From: Clytia hemisphaerica
Lineage: Eukaryota > Cnidaria > Hydrozoa > Leptothecata > Clytiidae
Reading direction: 5' to 3'
Assembly (NCBI GenBank): GCA_902728285.1
Contig: CACVBU010000534.1
Coordinates: forward strand, 1,313,939-1,377,938
Length of the DNA stretch: 64,000 bases
Shown here: one piece after another, positions 47,301 through 56,379 of the stretch
How the letters are laid out: each line of letters opens with the position of its first letter
Position numbering within the stretch: the first letter of the stretch is position 1
Notes under the pieces: generated by a model
Seen by the model: the letters and a program-made list of their open reading frames with translations, nothing else
Databases searched by the model: none
What the model was told of the DNA's origin: nothing
Position numbers and translations under genes: made by a program

Positions 47301-50234
47301 CTTGTCTCGCTCAACAAAGCTTAAAAAGGCTTGACGAAAGCTTTTCATCGGTGTGTCTATATCTCTAAAAAGTTTTTTTTGGCGTAAATGGGCCATCCAT
47401 ACAGGAGGAGTCTAAAAAGAATGTTTTTTTCATTTTTCCAGTGGGTAAAAGACTGATTTTAGTCCGTCCAGCGTCGTATTAAGATATGAAAAGAACCTTT
47501 TCATTGTTGCAAAATTTTGTCATTTTCCAGGGGGGTATCCATACATTTTTATGAATCTTTTTTTTTTTACTTGAAAGGGTTCGTCCACCCCTCTGTATGG
47601 AAATTTAATGTAATGGCCCAATGATCATAACACATAACAGCCTGACCTTTATTATATTTTGTATTTTTTTTTTTGCTGAAATTAATACTGTTTTCTTCTT
47701 CTTTTTTCAGCCTGTTACCGATTCAAATGATATCACCTTGAATGTCAATGGGCATAAAGTAAGTTTAACCAGCCAATATGTATATGTCACTTTATACTTT
47801 GTGCTAGCCAAAACCAATAACAGTGCTCATGTTAATGATAACAGAGCTTTATACTAATTTGAGTAAGGAAAACGATTTAGTTTAATTTCACACTCAAAGT
47901 TTCATTTCCATCCAAGATGGCAATCTTCAGTGATTCAGTGATTCGAACTAATATGTCATTTTATACCAAACTGTTGCCGCTATCCATCATTAAGTCATTG
48001 TAAAGGAAATACAATTTGTTATAACTTTTCAAAGATTTTAATCTTATCAAATCTTTACTTCTAGCGTCGAAACAGTTACGAGGGACGAGGTGACGGCCCT
48101 GGAGAAGACTTTTTGGATATGTTATTGAAATCCCAGGGTTCACGACTCGACGACCAGCGAGTAGACTTCCCCAAACAACGTGTATCAAGCACCAATGGCA
48201 CAAGGCCATCAAAAACAAAATCATCTACCAAAAACTCTAAAAAGAATTCCAGTAAAAAACAATCGGCCAAACCCGAACACAGTAAGGAGGGTTTTATGGA
48301 TCTAGTTGCTAGGCTACAAGGCGATCGTATGGATGAGCAAAGATGCTCGTTACCAGAGCTACCAGGACTTGTAACAGAAGGTATTTTATTAAATTATTCT
48401 ATTTTGGGATCCTAAAAAAGTTCCGCAAAATATTAAATTATTTAAAATGAATTTCAATGACCAAGACCGTTAGTCGAAATTATTTATGAGATTAAAAGTA
48501 AATAAATTTATTAACCTAGTAACTTAGGCAACATCACCTTTTACTTAGGACAAAAATAAGATGTTTCCTGTGCCACACTTAAGTAGTTCTAGGGTCATTC
48601 GAAAACCTGACCTACTTCTGTGGCCCGATCTTATGGCCTTCCCTATGGCCTACCTTATGGCCCACTTCCGAAAATGTGGAAACAATTCTAAGGTTGGCCT
48701 TTGTTTTGAGACTAAAATAAGTTTGAGTCTGCATTTTATACACCTGATTTTGCGTGCTTTTGAATCCTTGTAATTTGATTGACATAATGAAGAGATGTCA
48801 GTAATTTGATTGACATAATGAAGAAATGTCAGTAATTTGATTGACATAATAAAGAGATGTCAGTAATTTGATTGACATAATAAAGAGATTTTAGTAATTT
48901 GATTGACATAATGAAGAGAGAATCATAACACAATGAGAACACCCGTTGCCGTCAGATGCTAAAGGTCGCTGTTAAGCATCTTCGGGTCGTGATAGTACTT
49001 GGATTGGGGACCGCCTGGGATCTCCCGGTGTTATGGGAGCATTAAGATTGATTGAATTGATTGAGCAGAAAGTTTTAATCTTATTTCAATGATTCTACGC
49101 CCAGTTTAGGTAATGAGTTTTAAGGATTTCACCTCAAATAAAAATTTGTAGCTTTTTTTTTTGGGACACACTGTATTTTCTATACATGTTTTTTTTATAA
49201 GCAAATGTCTGTCCCTATATAATGTAATAATATGATTAGCCTTCTCTTGTTCTCAAAAAATAGAGCTATTGTTTCGGTACCAAAAAGTGAGCCTGCATAT
49301 GCTTTTAAACGTTATGCTTGTGAAAGAAAAAACATGTATAATTCTTACATTTTGTTATTAATTTTAGCAAAAAAGAAGCTAATTGAGAACCAGAAACAAC
49401 AACAACAGCAAAAACCGAACCAAGAAGTTCCTGATGATGCTTTCCTTGACATGCTCATGAGGTGTCAGGTAAGTTCATTGTTACACGTTTTTTATATAAG
49501 AACAAACTATATAAGAACATAAGGCTTCGATTGCCAAAATGTTAAGAACAAGTTAAGAACATTTTAAGGCTTTGGAGACTCAAAAAGACCTATCTACTTA
49601 GGAAATCGCATAAAAATACTCACAAAATGGTGAAAATGACAACATGTTAAGAACATTTTTAGGCTTAAAACTCAAAAAGTTAAGAACATCCGAGGGCTTC
49701 AAAAGTTTTGAATGTTCTTAAAAAAAACATGTAATGTTATAAAAATTTTCCAGTTAATTTCTTTACGTAGCCTAACATGTCTCATTCAACAGTTATGCAA
49801 ACCAAATTTGCTACAAATTTTTTCTAAATATGTGAGTCAGTTCAAGTCCAGTTGAAGACAGTTCCCCTTCCCCAAAAACAATGTTGTTCAAGAGAACGAG
49901 CTGTTGTTGCATCTGGCATTGTGTATTGGGGGAGGGTGATCGGATTTTTTTGGTAGATATTTTGACTGTCGATATTTTGCAAAAGATGTCAGCCTTCTTT
50001 CTTCTTCGCAGTTTGCAAAGATTATCAGACAACCTTTTAACACAGATATGTTAACCGATATAACCTCTCCTTGTTTAGGCATCTCGTATCAACGATCAAC
50101 GAGTAGAATTCCCTCCTATCCCGCGCGGTCCGACCGTTCCCGATGAAGATTTCTTCAACTTGATCGCACGACTTCAATCGAAGAGAATCGATACACAACG
50201 AGTGAGCTTTGATACGAGGAAATATAGTTGCTGA
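29370..50234 (+). CDS. GPSM2/LGN/Pins: TPR-GoLoco spindle-orientation protein, 14 exons
   Basis: Exons: 29,370-29,750; 30,243-30,385; 31,325-31,448; 36,522-36,637; 37,492-37,543; 38,924-39,027; 42,662-42,770; 44,181-44,257; 45,466-45,521; 47,239-47,252; 47,711-47,758; 48,065-48,380; 49,368-49,468; 50,079-50,234. All phases agree over 1,797 nt, or 598 residues, close to known Pins/LGN lengths. Residues 1 to about 370 form eight TPRs with the LGN signatures (QLGNAYFYL, NLGNTLKVLG, NLGNVYHAKG, NLGNTHYLLG, SLGNTYTLL). A linker follows with RRNS at 409-412, resembling the phosphorylated RRxS site of Pins/LGN. Four GoLoco motifs bind Galpha(i)-GDP (about 422-441, 483-502, 537-556, 569-589), ending DDQR, DEQR, NDQR and DTQR. 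In animals the protein links cortical Galpha(i) to NuMA/Mud and dynein at mitotic spindle poles. The start MAASLSAQDV follows an ACAG, so a 5' untranslated exon is possible. The introns are full of MITEs. Confidence 0.95.
30618..30917. mobile_element. Intronic MITE, CCATACAGGGGGTGGACGAA family
   Basis: TCCATTTAAAATCCATACAT followed by GGGGTGGACGAA at the left is mirrored by a degenerate TCCTCCACTCTCTGTATAGG and AAATGGAATGG at the right. CCCCTGGAAAA words recur inside. Relatives are at 38,651-38,855 and 47,388-47,614. It lies in GPSM2 intron 2. Confidence 0.6.
31987..32257 (+). mobile_element. GTTCTTA-word element with a TACACG end (intron 3)
   Basis: The right end TTCTTATAAAAAACGTGTA is intact and the left TACACTTCTTTTCATAAG is degenerate. 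GTTCTTA recurs about eight times between them. The body shares GAGTCC(G/A)(T/C)AAAG and TTATGTT(C/A)T words with the copies at 39,043-39,471 and 49,484-49,731 (inverted). Confidence 0.65.
32474..32660. repeat. Old interspersed repeat shared with the ISXO2-like gene intron
   Basis: Roughly 150 bp resembling 8,598-8,760: GA(A)TTGACATAGATGT, AGCAA, TTTGTTTATATCAGC and a following GCAGACACTG..CTGATATGAAA align with spaced matches. It is too diverged to classify and lies in GPSM2 intron 3. Confidence 0.45.
33835..34545. repeat. CCGGTG word cluster in GPSM2 intron 3
   Basis: ATTCCGGTGCAG at about 33,839, two TCCGGTGT at about 34,448, and ACACCGGAATGTCCGGTGTA at about 34,510 resemble the arrays in the hAT-like element at 20,305-23,335. 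I found no clear ends, so a decayed relative is only suggested. Confidence 0.35.
35340..35380 (+). repeat. TCTG microsatellite
   Basis: Interrupted (GTCT)n/(TG)n run, directly preceding the longer tandem repeat. Confidence 0.85.
35384..36215 (+). repeat. Tandem repeat of ~155-bp units, interrupted by a MITE
   Basis: Four units contain CAGCCTGGAGACTTCAAAAA, CACACTTGTTCCTTGGGTGA, GGGGCCTGGGGACGAG and TTTTTCGCCAAAACGAGGCT. The second is split by the 290-bp MITE at 35,635-35,924, and the last is partial. Open frames through it arise from the repeat and have no recognisable protein. It lies in GPSM2 intron 3. Confidence 0.85.
35635..35924. mobile_element. 290-bp MITE (AAGCCCGAAGGGCTAGA family), copy 1, 8-bp TSD
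   Basis: Terminal inverted repeat CATTGAGTTTCAAGCCCGAA continues through GGGCTAGAGGTCAATCTCT. An exact 8-bp duplication GTTTTTTA flanks it (35,627-35,634 and 35,925-35,932), typical of hAT-derived MITEs. The insertion split a tandem repeat unit. The same family is at 58,904-59,193 and 58,381-58,602. Confidence 0.92.
36688..36868. mobile_element. TTCGCGG-word MITE in GPSM2 intron 4
   Basis: AAGGGAAGAAATTTTCGCGG at the left is mirrored by CCGCGAAAATTTGTTCCCTT at the right. TTTCGCGG(A/T) and GGAATTTAATTTCG recur inside. It starts about 50 nt after the exon 4 donor. Confidence 0.75.
37555..37890. mobile_element. TACACGC element A, 12 nt into GPSM2 intron 5
   Basis: Left CACGCTTTTTGTTATAAGAA and right TTCTTATAGAAAAAAAGCGTG are inverted, with TA outside each (37,553-37,554 and 37,891-37,892). 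ATTCTTA words recur inside. The right TA is shared with the next element. The left end lies only 11 nt after the exon 5 donor. Confidence 0.8.
37893..38160. mobile_element. TACACGC element B, abutting element A
   Basis: CACGCTTTTTTTTTTATAAG and its complement end the element. TA at 37,891-37,892 (shared with element A) and 38,161-38,162. GGTATTCTTA, CATTCTTA and AATTTTTTGGCCATTTTCAT are also in element A, so the two are sisters. Confidence 0.82.
38651..38855. mobile_element. CCATACAGGGGGGTGGACGA MITE in GPSM2 intron 5
   Basis: CCATACAGGGGGGTGGACGA at the left; GGCCACCCCCCCCCCTGTATGG and TTAATGGAATAGCCC at the right. AAGGGGTAAAAGACTAGT is shared with the copies at 30,618 and 47,388. The left outer end is degenerate. 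Confidence 0.65.
39043..39471 (+). mobile_element. GTTCTTA-word element, 16 nt into GPSM2 intron 6
   Basis: The right end TTTTTATAAAATAAACGTG is followed by TA. The left end CACTTTTTTGACCG after TA is a diverged terminus. The right 120 bp match the family (GAGTCCGTAAAGCCTTAAAC, TTATGTTCTTAGATAGTTTG). The left 300 bp are unlike other copies and may be a separate insertion, so the left end is uncertain. Confidence 0.5.
39640..39854 (-). mobile_element. GTTCTTA-word element in GPSM2 intron 6
   Basis: The right terminus TTCTTATAAAAAACGTGTA is intact and the left TGTAGACAGGTTTTTTATGAG is degenerate. AAGAACA/GTTCTTA words and CTTCGTTTGCCAAAATATTA link it to the 49,484 element. Confidence 0.6.
39946..40738 (+). 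repeat. Intron 5 segment copied into intron 6 between direct repeats
   Basis: 40,069-40,624 is a close copy of intron 5 sequence 37,721-38,577, lacking 37,877-38,166 (which holds element B) and an 11-bp piece. It is bracketed by a direct repeat of about 116 bp (39,946-40,061 and 40,622-40,737). This looks like a recent duplicative insertion within one gene. Confidence 0.88.
41571..42132. mobile_element. TCAGAACAGA-word element in GPSM2 intron 6
   Basis: TTCAGAAGCAGCCACCGA and AATATCTGTTCTGA at the left are mirrored by TCAGAACAGATATT and CGGTGGATGCTTTCG at the right. The word AGAACAG/CTGTTCT occurs about a dozen times in 560 bp. A GTCTA repeat flanks both ends and may be the target duplication. 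Confidence 0.75.
42140..42262 (+). mobile_element. Fragment of a GTTCTTA-word element
   Basis: GAGTCCGTAAAGCCTCAAAA, GTTCTTAATTTGTTCTTAAT and GTTTGTTCTTATAAAAGAC match the right half of the copies at 39,043 and 31,987. The end is degenerate. Confidence 0.55.
42795..42928. mobile_element. Relative of the 29,087 MITE, GPSM2 intron 7
   Basis: ATTCATGAGTGCAATATCTT at the left and GCAGTGATGCATATCATGAAT at the right, with CGGACCCAACA and CAATCAGCTGTTGGAT inside, match the MITE upstream of the gene. It begins 25 nt into the intron. Confidence 0.75.
43023..43197. mobile_element. pogo/Tigger-like MITE with TTCGAA words, GPSM2 intron 7
   Basis: The right end read inward is CAGTTGACTCTCGCTAATTC, followed outside by TA. 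The left end CTCCCGCTAGTTC is a diverged partner. TTCGAA(T/C) recurs five times. The CAGTTGA start and TA target are typical of pogo/Tigger elements. Confidence 0.65.
44705..44871. mobile_element. 167-bp near-perfect hairpin in GPSM2 intron 8
   Basis: Arms of about 68 bp (from AATAGACGATATCGGCTTAA to GCTTTGCG) pair with one visible mismatch around a 31-nt loop. No target duplication can be assigned beyond a possible single base. It is probably a palindromic MITE. Confidence 0.85.
45934..46169. mobile_element. 236-bp MITE with AATTTGGCG words and TAA duplication, GPSM2 intron 9
   Basis: AGTGGATTCATTTTGGC and GCCAAAATTAATCCACT end the element. TAA flanks both sides (45,931-45,933 and 46,170-46,172), fitting PIF/Harbinger. 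GGGATTAAATTTGGCG recurs at the left and TAAAT(A/C)CCC(G/A)CCAA at the right. Confidence 0.8.
46906..46937 (+). repeat. CTTCATT microsatellite
   Basis: Short run of TTCTTCATTC units in GPSM2 intron 9. Confidence 0.8.
47388..47614. mobile_element. CCATACAG MITE in GPSM2 intron 10
   Basis: AATGGGCCATCCATACAG at the left is mirrored by CTGTATGGAAATTTAATGTA and ATGGCCCAA at the right. TTTTCCAGTGGGTAAAAGAC and TCCAGGGGGGTATCC are shared with the copies at 30,618 and 38,651. Confidence 0.7.
48770..48920 (+). repeat. 31-bp minisatellite, five units
   Basis: Units of GTAATTTGATTGACATAATG plus AAGAGATGTCA, starting at 48,770, 48,801, 48,832, 48,863 and 48,894, with few substitutions. It lies in GPSM2 intron 12. 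Confidence 0.92.
49185..49336. mobile_element. 152-bp TACATG-end element, 31 nt before GPSM2 exon 13
   Basis: CATGTTTTTTTTATAAGCAA and TGCTTGTGAAAGAAAAAACATG form the ends, with TA outside both (49,183-49,184 and 49,337-49,338). It belongs with 15,883-16,130 by its ATAAGC words. It must lie very close to the branch-point region of the next acceptor. Confidence 0.75.
49484..49731 (-). mobile_element. AAGAAC-word element, 16 nt into GPSM2 intron 13
   Basis: CACGTTTTTTATATAAGAAC and GTTCTTAAAAAAAACATG end the element, with TA outside both (49,482-49,483 and 49,732-49,733). AAGAAC occurs about seven times. The body is the reverse complement of the 31,987 and 39,043 copies. Confidence 0.82.
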
Positions 50235-50778
50235 AGTTGGTGATTTTATGTTTATCAGGATGGGAAGTAACATTGCCCACATATAACTGAATCAGTATTG
50301 AGGGTATGATGACTTGGAGTAACCTTGTATTTTTTGGGTATCTGGCTTCATCTTCGAGCCTCGCCATCTGGTAAAAGCTATGGAATGCTATTAACCTTGA
50401 ACCATATTTTGGATTTGGGGAATGGATAACGGATTATAATGATGTATTGATGAAGTAAAGCCCGTTTTTCAAGCATAAAATGCGACTTTCTTCACGAACA
50501 TATTCATTGAGCAAGAGATTAGATGTTTTAGAACGTTTTCTCTGTGTTTAGGTGTTTTAGAAAGTACATACAATTTAATTCAATTTTAATACTTTTAAAA
50601 ACTATTTAACGGTCAAAATTATTTTATTTTATAGTTAGCCTTTTTTCGGTTTTCTGATTATTTATCATTTTCAAGGAAGTGGACAAATTCATCGGTATTT
50701 TCAGCTTCTTTTCATTTATGAGTGAAAGTAGAGAGTCTATCACCATTAGTGTTAGTCTTATCTAGATGGTAAGTGAAT
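50235..50778. other. 3' flank of GPSM2
   Basis: No further exon. The 3' untranslated region of GPSM2 lies here. No clear AATAAA signal near the stop was found. Confidence 0.4.
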
Positions 50779-50981
50779 GTATACCGAGTTTATCCTTCTA
50801 CACCTACAATTGGTAGTGTGAAGGTTTCGATTGCAGACTTGCACTGCACTGCAATGGACTGTGTTCGAATGCAAAGCATTTCCAGGCAGAGTGTTAGGGA
50901 AATATGGTTATAGACTCTCTGCAATCACTCTTTTCTCAATCTGGCTGCATGAGCAGATGTAGAACGATAAACTCGGTATAC
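50779..50981. mobile_element. 203-bp MITE with GTATACCGAGTTTATC ends
   Basis: GTATACCGAGTTTATCCTTC and GTAGAACGATAAACTCGGTATAC are inverted at the edges. Non-coding, and no secure target duplication. Confidence 0.7.
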
Positions 50982-51111
50982 ATCTTTCCATTTGAAAGAG
51001 GCTAGATTGATTTATTGTTGCGAATCTTAAAGCGTTCTTTCCCAATACATAGTTAACTCTTGTGATTAGTTAGATTTTCTGAACAGTTTTCATTGGTAAT
51101 GCCAACATGCT

Positions 51112-51264
51112 CAGTAGCGTAGCCAAGAGAGGCGCAAAATTTGTGTAGGAGGGCAGTTTTTATGACACTGAAAATATCTATTCACGGTATTATAATAATA
51201 ATTACAGTGATATAAAAATCTGCTCTCCTACACCAATTTTGCGCTCCTCTTGGCTACGCTACTG
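51112..51264. mobile_element. 153-bp hAT-type MITE with CAGTAGCGTAGCCAAG ends
   Basis: CAGTAGCGTAGCCAAGAG is mirrored by CTCTTGGCTACGCTACTG, and the inverted match continues through GCGCAAAATTTGTGTAGGAG with a few changes. CAGTAGCGTAGCCA is a common hAT terminal sequence in animals. An 8-bp duplication could not be verified by eye. Confidence 0.75.
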
Positions 51265-51520
51265 GCTGAAGGAATCTCAAGTTTGAGCTAGAGCCTAATT
51301 TAAGTCCAACAAATTGCTTATATCTAATTTGTAGTTATTTCTTTGTAATTATTATTCTATTGTTCATTTTTCATGTCGGTTTTTTTAAATTATTATTCTG
51401 AACCTTTTAATTATAACAATTTTAGAAAAATTATCATTGTCAATTATTATTTTTATACCATTGTATCATAGTGTTGAAGCAGAGTATTTTTTTTTTGTTC
51501 TTTTTCCTTCCCTCTCAGAA
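51265..51520. other. Spacer without a gene
   Basis: AT-rich DNA with nothing recognisable. Confidence 0.3.
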
Positions 51521-51795
51521 TGGGCTATTCCAGAAAAAGTTTGTACCCCCTTTATTGGGGAGGTCTTTTTTATTTTTCAGGAGCCCCTTGGATTTTTTTA
51601 TCCCATTGTTTTGGACCACCCTGGATTTTTGACCTAGTTATGCTAACCACCCTGGATTTTCAACCCGATTTTACTGACCAACCTGGATTTTTTCATTCAA
51701 AAAACCAATCCAACCTGGATTTTTTATTTTCCAAACCACCTTGTACGTCACACATCCTTCACATAGGGGTTACAGACTATTTCTGGAATAGCCCA
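51521..51795. mobile_element. MITE with TGGGCTATTCCAGAAA ends and CCTGGATTTT tandem units
   Basis: TGGGCTATTCCAGAAA and TTTCTGGAATAGCCCA are the inverted ends. About five units of CCA(C/A)CCTGGATTTTT lie in tandem inside. The ends resemble the TGGGC(C/T)ATT termini of the CCATACAG family. The open frame through it is repeat-derived. Confidence 0.78.
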
Positions 51796-52689
51796 ATCCT
51801 CTCGCATACATAGGTATATGTTTTTATTATTTTGTAGCTAGTTTTTAATAACTTCGCCATATCTTTCCTATGTTTTTGCTTGTATATATTCCAAATTTCT
51901 CGTGTCAGTATATAAAATACTTGTGAAAATGGAAAAATTCAGAAGTGCCTTTGAATTTTACGAGTTTTCTCGGTGTGCTAAGGCACTCACAAAAAACTCG
52001 AAAAAAACAAAATACCTCATGCGGTCATTTGTGAGTGCCTTATATTTTGTGGGGTAGTACCCTGAGTAGGTTAATTACCTTCCCAAAAAGTATCAGTTAT
52101 CAATGTTTTATACTTCAAGAGATACGATGATGAAAAAGTCCCACTTTCATCTTCACTGAGAAAGACTCAGTTTTGTATTTTATTTATTCTATTTGAACTT
52201 GACTATTGACACATTGTTGCCACTTGTTCCAGGTTATGATTACTTAGATCAGTTAGATCGTTAGATATGATCATTTCTTTCTGGTATGTTTCAATTTTCT
52301 GGTCATATCCTTTAGCTTTATATTCGCTGTGATTTTTTATTTTTCAGTGATTTTTTCCACCATTTATGCTTTGATTTTTAGATAACTATAAAATAAAACA
52401 AAAAAATATGGAACTAACAACATTCAAAAAGATAAAACTTTATTTTGACGCATGGAGATTCAGAGATATTGAAGAATGAAGATATTAATAAAACATCAAT
52501 CAAATAATTAGTCAAAGCTATAGCCTGAAGTCTGTGTTATCATGCTGTCATGGTACAGTTGACGCACGTGGTAGGCTATGTATTTTTATCATTAATCACA
52601 ATCAATCAAACTTCTTTTTTGATAACAATAAATGAGTAGAAAATAGTTGTTCGCTTTCTTGTATTGTATTCTTTGCAGTGCAGAAAATT
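51796..52689. other. Intergenic DNA without a gene
   Basis: Only a small inverted pair is visible: AAGGCACTCACAAA at about 51,980 and TTTGTGAGTGCCTT at about 52,029. There are no exons. Confidence 0.4.
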
Positions 52690-55285
52690 TAAATTGCTGA
52701 AGGCCAATTGCATTGACACTTATTGATAATATCTTTTCCTCAATTTCTGAAAAACACAGTTTTTCAGGTAATCTGCTTTATTCCATCTCTGATCATCTTC
52801 CCCAATTTCACCTTATCTGTGGTTCTTCTAACAAACCAAAGCCTGGTAAATCTTCTAGGAAAGATTGGAAAAATTTTGACCAAAATAATTTTATTCTAGA
52901 CTTTCTTGGCACTGATTGGGCAAACAAATTATATCACATAACAGATGTTGATCAAGCTTTCAAAACATTCTATGATCTAATTCAAAACCTAATTGATCAA
53001 CATGTTCCAACTGTAATTGTGACAAAACGCCAACAAAAAACCAGAGCTAAACCATGGATCACCCCTGGGATTATCAAATCAATTTCTCAACGTCAATTTT
53101 ACTCAAGGAAATATATCAAAACCAAAGACCCAATTATGAAAACTTTTTATTATCAACGATACAAAACTTACAAAAACCTCATAGTTACTCTTACACGTAA
53201 GAGCAAAAATAATCATTATTCCAGGTTTTTTCTCTGTCCATGCTACTAATATTTTGAAAGTCTGGGAAGGTATCAGAGAGATCATTGGCTCAAATTCTAA
53301 TCATCATCTCCCTCGTCTATTCGTGTTAATGGTCATCTTACCTCAGATCCAAAGTTGTTGCCAATGGCTTCAATAACTTTTTTACATCATTGCAGAGGGA
53401 CTGCGCCGTCCAAAATTGGTCCAACCAACCATCACTTTTCCCATTATCTTAAGAACCGCATCAGAAATTCTATTTTTCTTGACCGTGTCAACCCAGCTGA
53501 AGTTTTATTAATTATTAAATCCCTTCCCCTAAATAAATCATCTGGTCCCAATAGCATCCCCCAAAAAATCCTTCGCCTTTTAAAATTTGACCTTTCTGGA
53601 CCGCTATCTTTTCTTTTTAACCTTTCTTTTGAATGTGGTTCTTTCCCCACAATGCTTAAACTTTGCAAAGTAATTCCTGTTTTCAAAAACAAAGGCTCCC
53701 CTCTTGAGATCTCTAATTACCGCCCGATTTCTTTACTTTCCAACATCGAAAAAATTCGTGAAAACTTATGTACTCTCGTATCATTACTTTTCTAGATTCT
53801 CATCGCGTATTTTTTGAACGTCAATTTGGTTTTCGTAGATCTCACTCAACAATCCACACTTTGCTTAACATTGTTGAACGTATTCGTAAATCTCTTGATA
53901 GTGGTGACTTTGCATGCGGTGTGTTTGTTGATTTGCAAAAGGCTTTTGACACTGTTGATCACTCTATTCTGATTTCAAAATTAAATCATTATGGAATCAG
54001 AGGCAAAGCTAATGAATGGTTTAGATCGTATCTATCCAATAGATCTCAGTTTGTTTCCATCTCCTCCACTGAGTCTTCTATTAAAATAATTCCTCATGGA
54101 GTTCCACAAGGCTCTGTTCTTGGACCCCTTTTATTTTTTAATTTATAGAAACGATCTTCACAATGCCATCTTTCAGTGAAAACTTTTCATTTTGCTGATG
54201 ATACCCACCTCTTACATTTTAACCCTGATCTGCTTTCATTATGCAACAGAGTCAATCGTGACTTGAGATCCCTCCAAACATGGTTGAAAGCGAATAAAAA
54301 TTTCCCTTAATGCGGGGAAAACAGAATTTTTAATCTTTAGACATTGTCGCAAACCTCTTCCTTCATCCCTTTTTCTTAAAATCGGAGGTAAGAAAATCTT
54401 TCAAAGCTCCCATAGCAAATATCTTGGTATTTTTGATTGATTCGCATCTCAATTGGAAAGCTCACACTACTTTTTTGTCAGCCAAACTTGCTCGAGCAAA
54501 TGGTATCTTATCTAAGCTCAGGCACTACGTTCCAACAAAAACTCTAGTTAACATCATCTACTTCGCTCTATTTCACTCTCATCTCCAATATGGTTGTCAG
54601 CTCTGGGGCCTCACTGAAAACACCACATCCAAACCTATATTTATTCTTCAAAAGAAAGCCTTACGTCTCATGACTTTTTAATTCCTTTCAATGTCCTTCT
54701 TCTCCGCTCTTTTCTGATCTTAAAATTCTTAAAATCTTTGACCTAGTCAAATCTCTTAATATTTCATTTGTTCACAAATTCTTGAACAATAGATTACCCC
54801 AAGATCTTCTTAATTTTTTTGAATTTGTTCAGCTTGAAGCTGAAGGTGACGATAATCAAGGTACCAGAGGAGCAAGATTGAAGCTCCTTTTTGTTCCTTC
54901 CTACAATACCATTACTTTTGGTAACAAATCTTTTTCTAAAATCTGCATAATACAATGGAATAGTATTCAGCGATCTTATCCAAATATTACTCTGAGCTCA
55001 TCTGATTCTAGCTTTGTCAAATCTCTTGCCTTTACTCACTGTCTTAGGGAATACTGAGCACACTCCCTACCCACAGCTTATCTTTAATCCGTAAATAAAC
55101 AAAAATTTTCAAATTAATCTACTGAAATAATTTATGTATTTTACAATTGTTACTTGCACTTAGGTGGCCGCATCTTTATGATTAGTCCAGGCTATAAGGC
55201 GGTCTCCATCCTTTTTTATTTTGTGGATACCGTCTCTCATGTATTTTAAGTGTTCAAATGGTAAATAAATAGTTACTTACTTACT
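52690..55285 (+). pseudogene. Decayed, 5'-truncated non-LTR retrotransposon (CR1/L2/Jockey-like)
   Basis: Broken frames run from the end of an APE-type endonuclease (IDNIFSS and ISDHLPQF at about 52,716-52,810) through a reverse transcriptase. RT landmarks are NYRPISLL (about 53,717), FVDLQKAFDTVDH (about 53,923), HGVPQGSVLGPLLF (about 54,096) and the FADD catalytic box (about 54,191). The C-terminal region ends with a stop at 55,057. At least four frameshifts or stops break it (near 53,230, 53,760, 54,147 and 54,310). A short 3' untranslated tail ends in TTACTTAC repeats near 55,280, as in CR1/L2-type elements. ORF1 and most of the endonuclease are missing, so it is a dead-on-arrival copy. 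It sits between GPSM2 and ASS1. Confidence 0.9.
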
Positions 55286-55995
55286 TGCATTTATTTCAAC
55301 CCCCCCCCAATTGAAAATCACTGCAATCTACGTCATTATGAGTCAGCTTAATTTTCGAGGGCATCATTGTACAAGCTGATTAAAGGTTTGATACAAGGTG
55401 AATATTCAAGGTTCTGAGGCAAGTTTTATTTTGAGTTGAACAGGTTAATTCAAACTTTTCTCAGCTTGACTCCAAATATACAAATAATTGACTGAAAAAG
55501 TTCCTATTTTCAAATTTTTCCATTTTTCATTTTTTTCTTTAGCTTAGAAATAGCCCACACTTTTCGCAGATGAAAATTTCTGATAAGATATAAATTTTTC
55601 AAAATAAGAGGGACAGATTTCTTTTTATTTATCGAAGTCCCAGCATGATGTTTTAGAATTCTTTTATTTGCCACATGTCAAAAAGCGATAAATTTTGGGT
55701 GAACAGTTTTTAAGACTTTTTGAAACTTTTTCGTCTATTTTTCCACCCAGTGTTCATTCTCTATTCGTCCTATTATAAGGCTTTATTTTTTCATGATAAA
55801 AAATTCATGTTTCTAGAGTAGAGGGCTTATCGAACTCAATCAGACTTCTGGATTAGTTTTTTAATTATTGTGACTTGTTTTATAAGGAGTGGTCTCTGTT
55901 TTGACTTCAATTATTTTTATCTTGTCTTGGAATCTAATCCTCCACGGCTCGAGGAAAAGAGATTATGCTGCTTCCAAATGCATTTGTCTGACCTA
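55286..55995. other. Intergenic DNA without a gene
   Basis: No exon or clear repeat before the TACACA-end element. Confidence 0.35.
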
Positions 55996-56379
55996 CACAT
56001 TTTTTATAAGGAACACGTTTATAAGGAACTAGAGGTTGAAAATGATCCGAAAAATAAGGAATTGTTAAGTAACTGCTCAGGCCTGCTCAGGCTGAGAATA
56101 AGAAAAACAAGTTAAGGAACAGCGAGTTCTTGAACTTGCAAACATTTACAAAAGCCTAAACAAAAAGATGACAAAATATTATTGATGAAACAACATTACA
56201 TCTTATCATTTCATAAACATCTTTGTCTGTGCTTTAGTCCATTTTAATACTTAGCAAATCGAATCTTAGCAGCTAAGTATATAAGGAACTCGATAAGGAA
56301 CTTTGAGACTGAAATTCTCTGGAAAAATAAGGAACTCTCCAGGCTCGGAGCCAAGTTAAGGTTCCTTATTAAAAACGTG
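55996..56379. mobile_element. 384-bp TACACA/TACACG element with AAGGAAC words
   Basis: CACATTTTTTATAAGGAAC at the left and GTTCCTTATTAAAAACGTG at the right are inverted, with TA outside both (55,994-55,995 and 56,380-56,381). AAGGAAC or AAGGAA occurs about nine times. It is built like the AAGAAC elements, but the repeated word has one extra G. Confidence 0.78.

Noticed and set aside
51437-51813. Frames of 66 and 97 codons rich in Pro-Trp-Ile-Phe words
   Set aside because: They arise from tandem CCTGGATTTTT units inside an inverted-repeat element.
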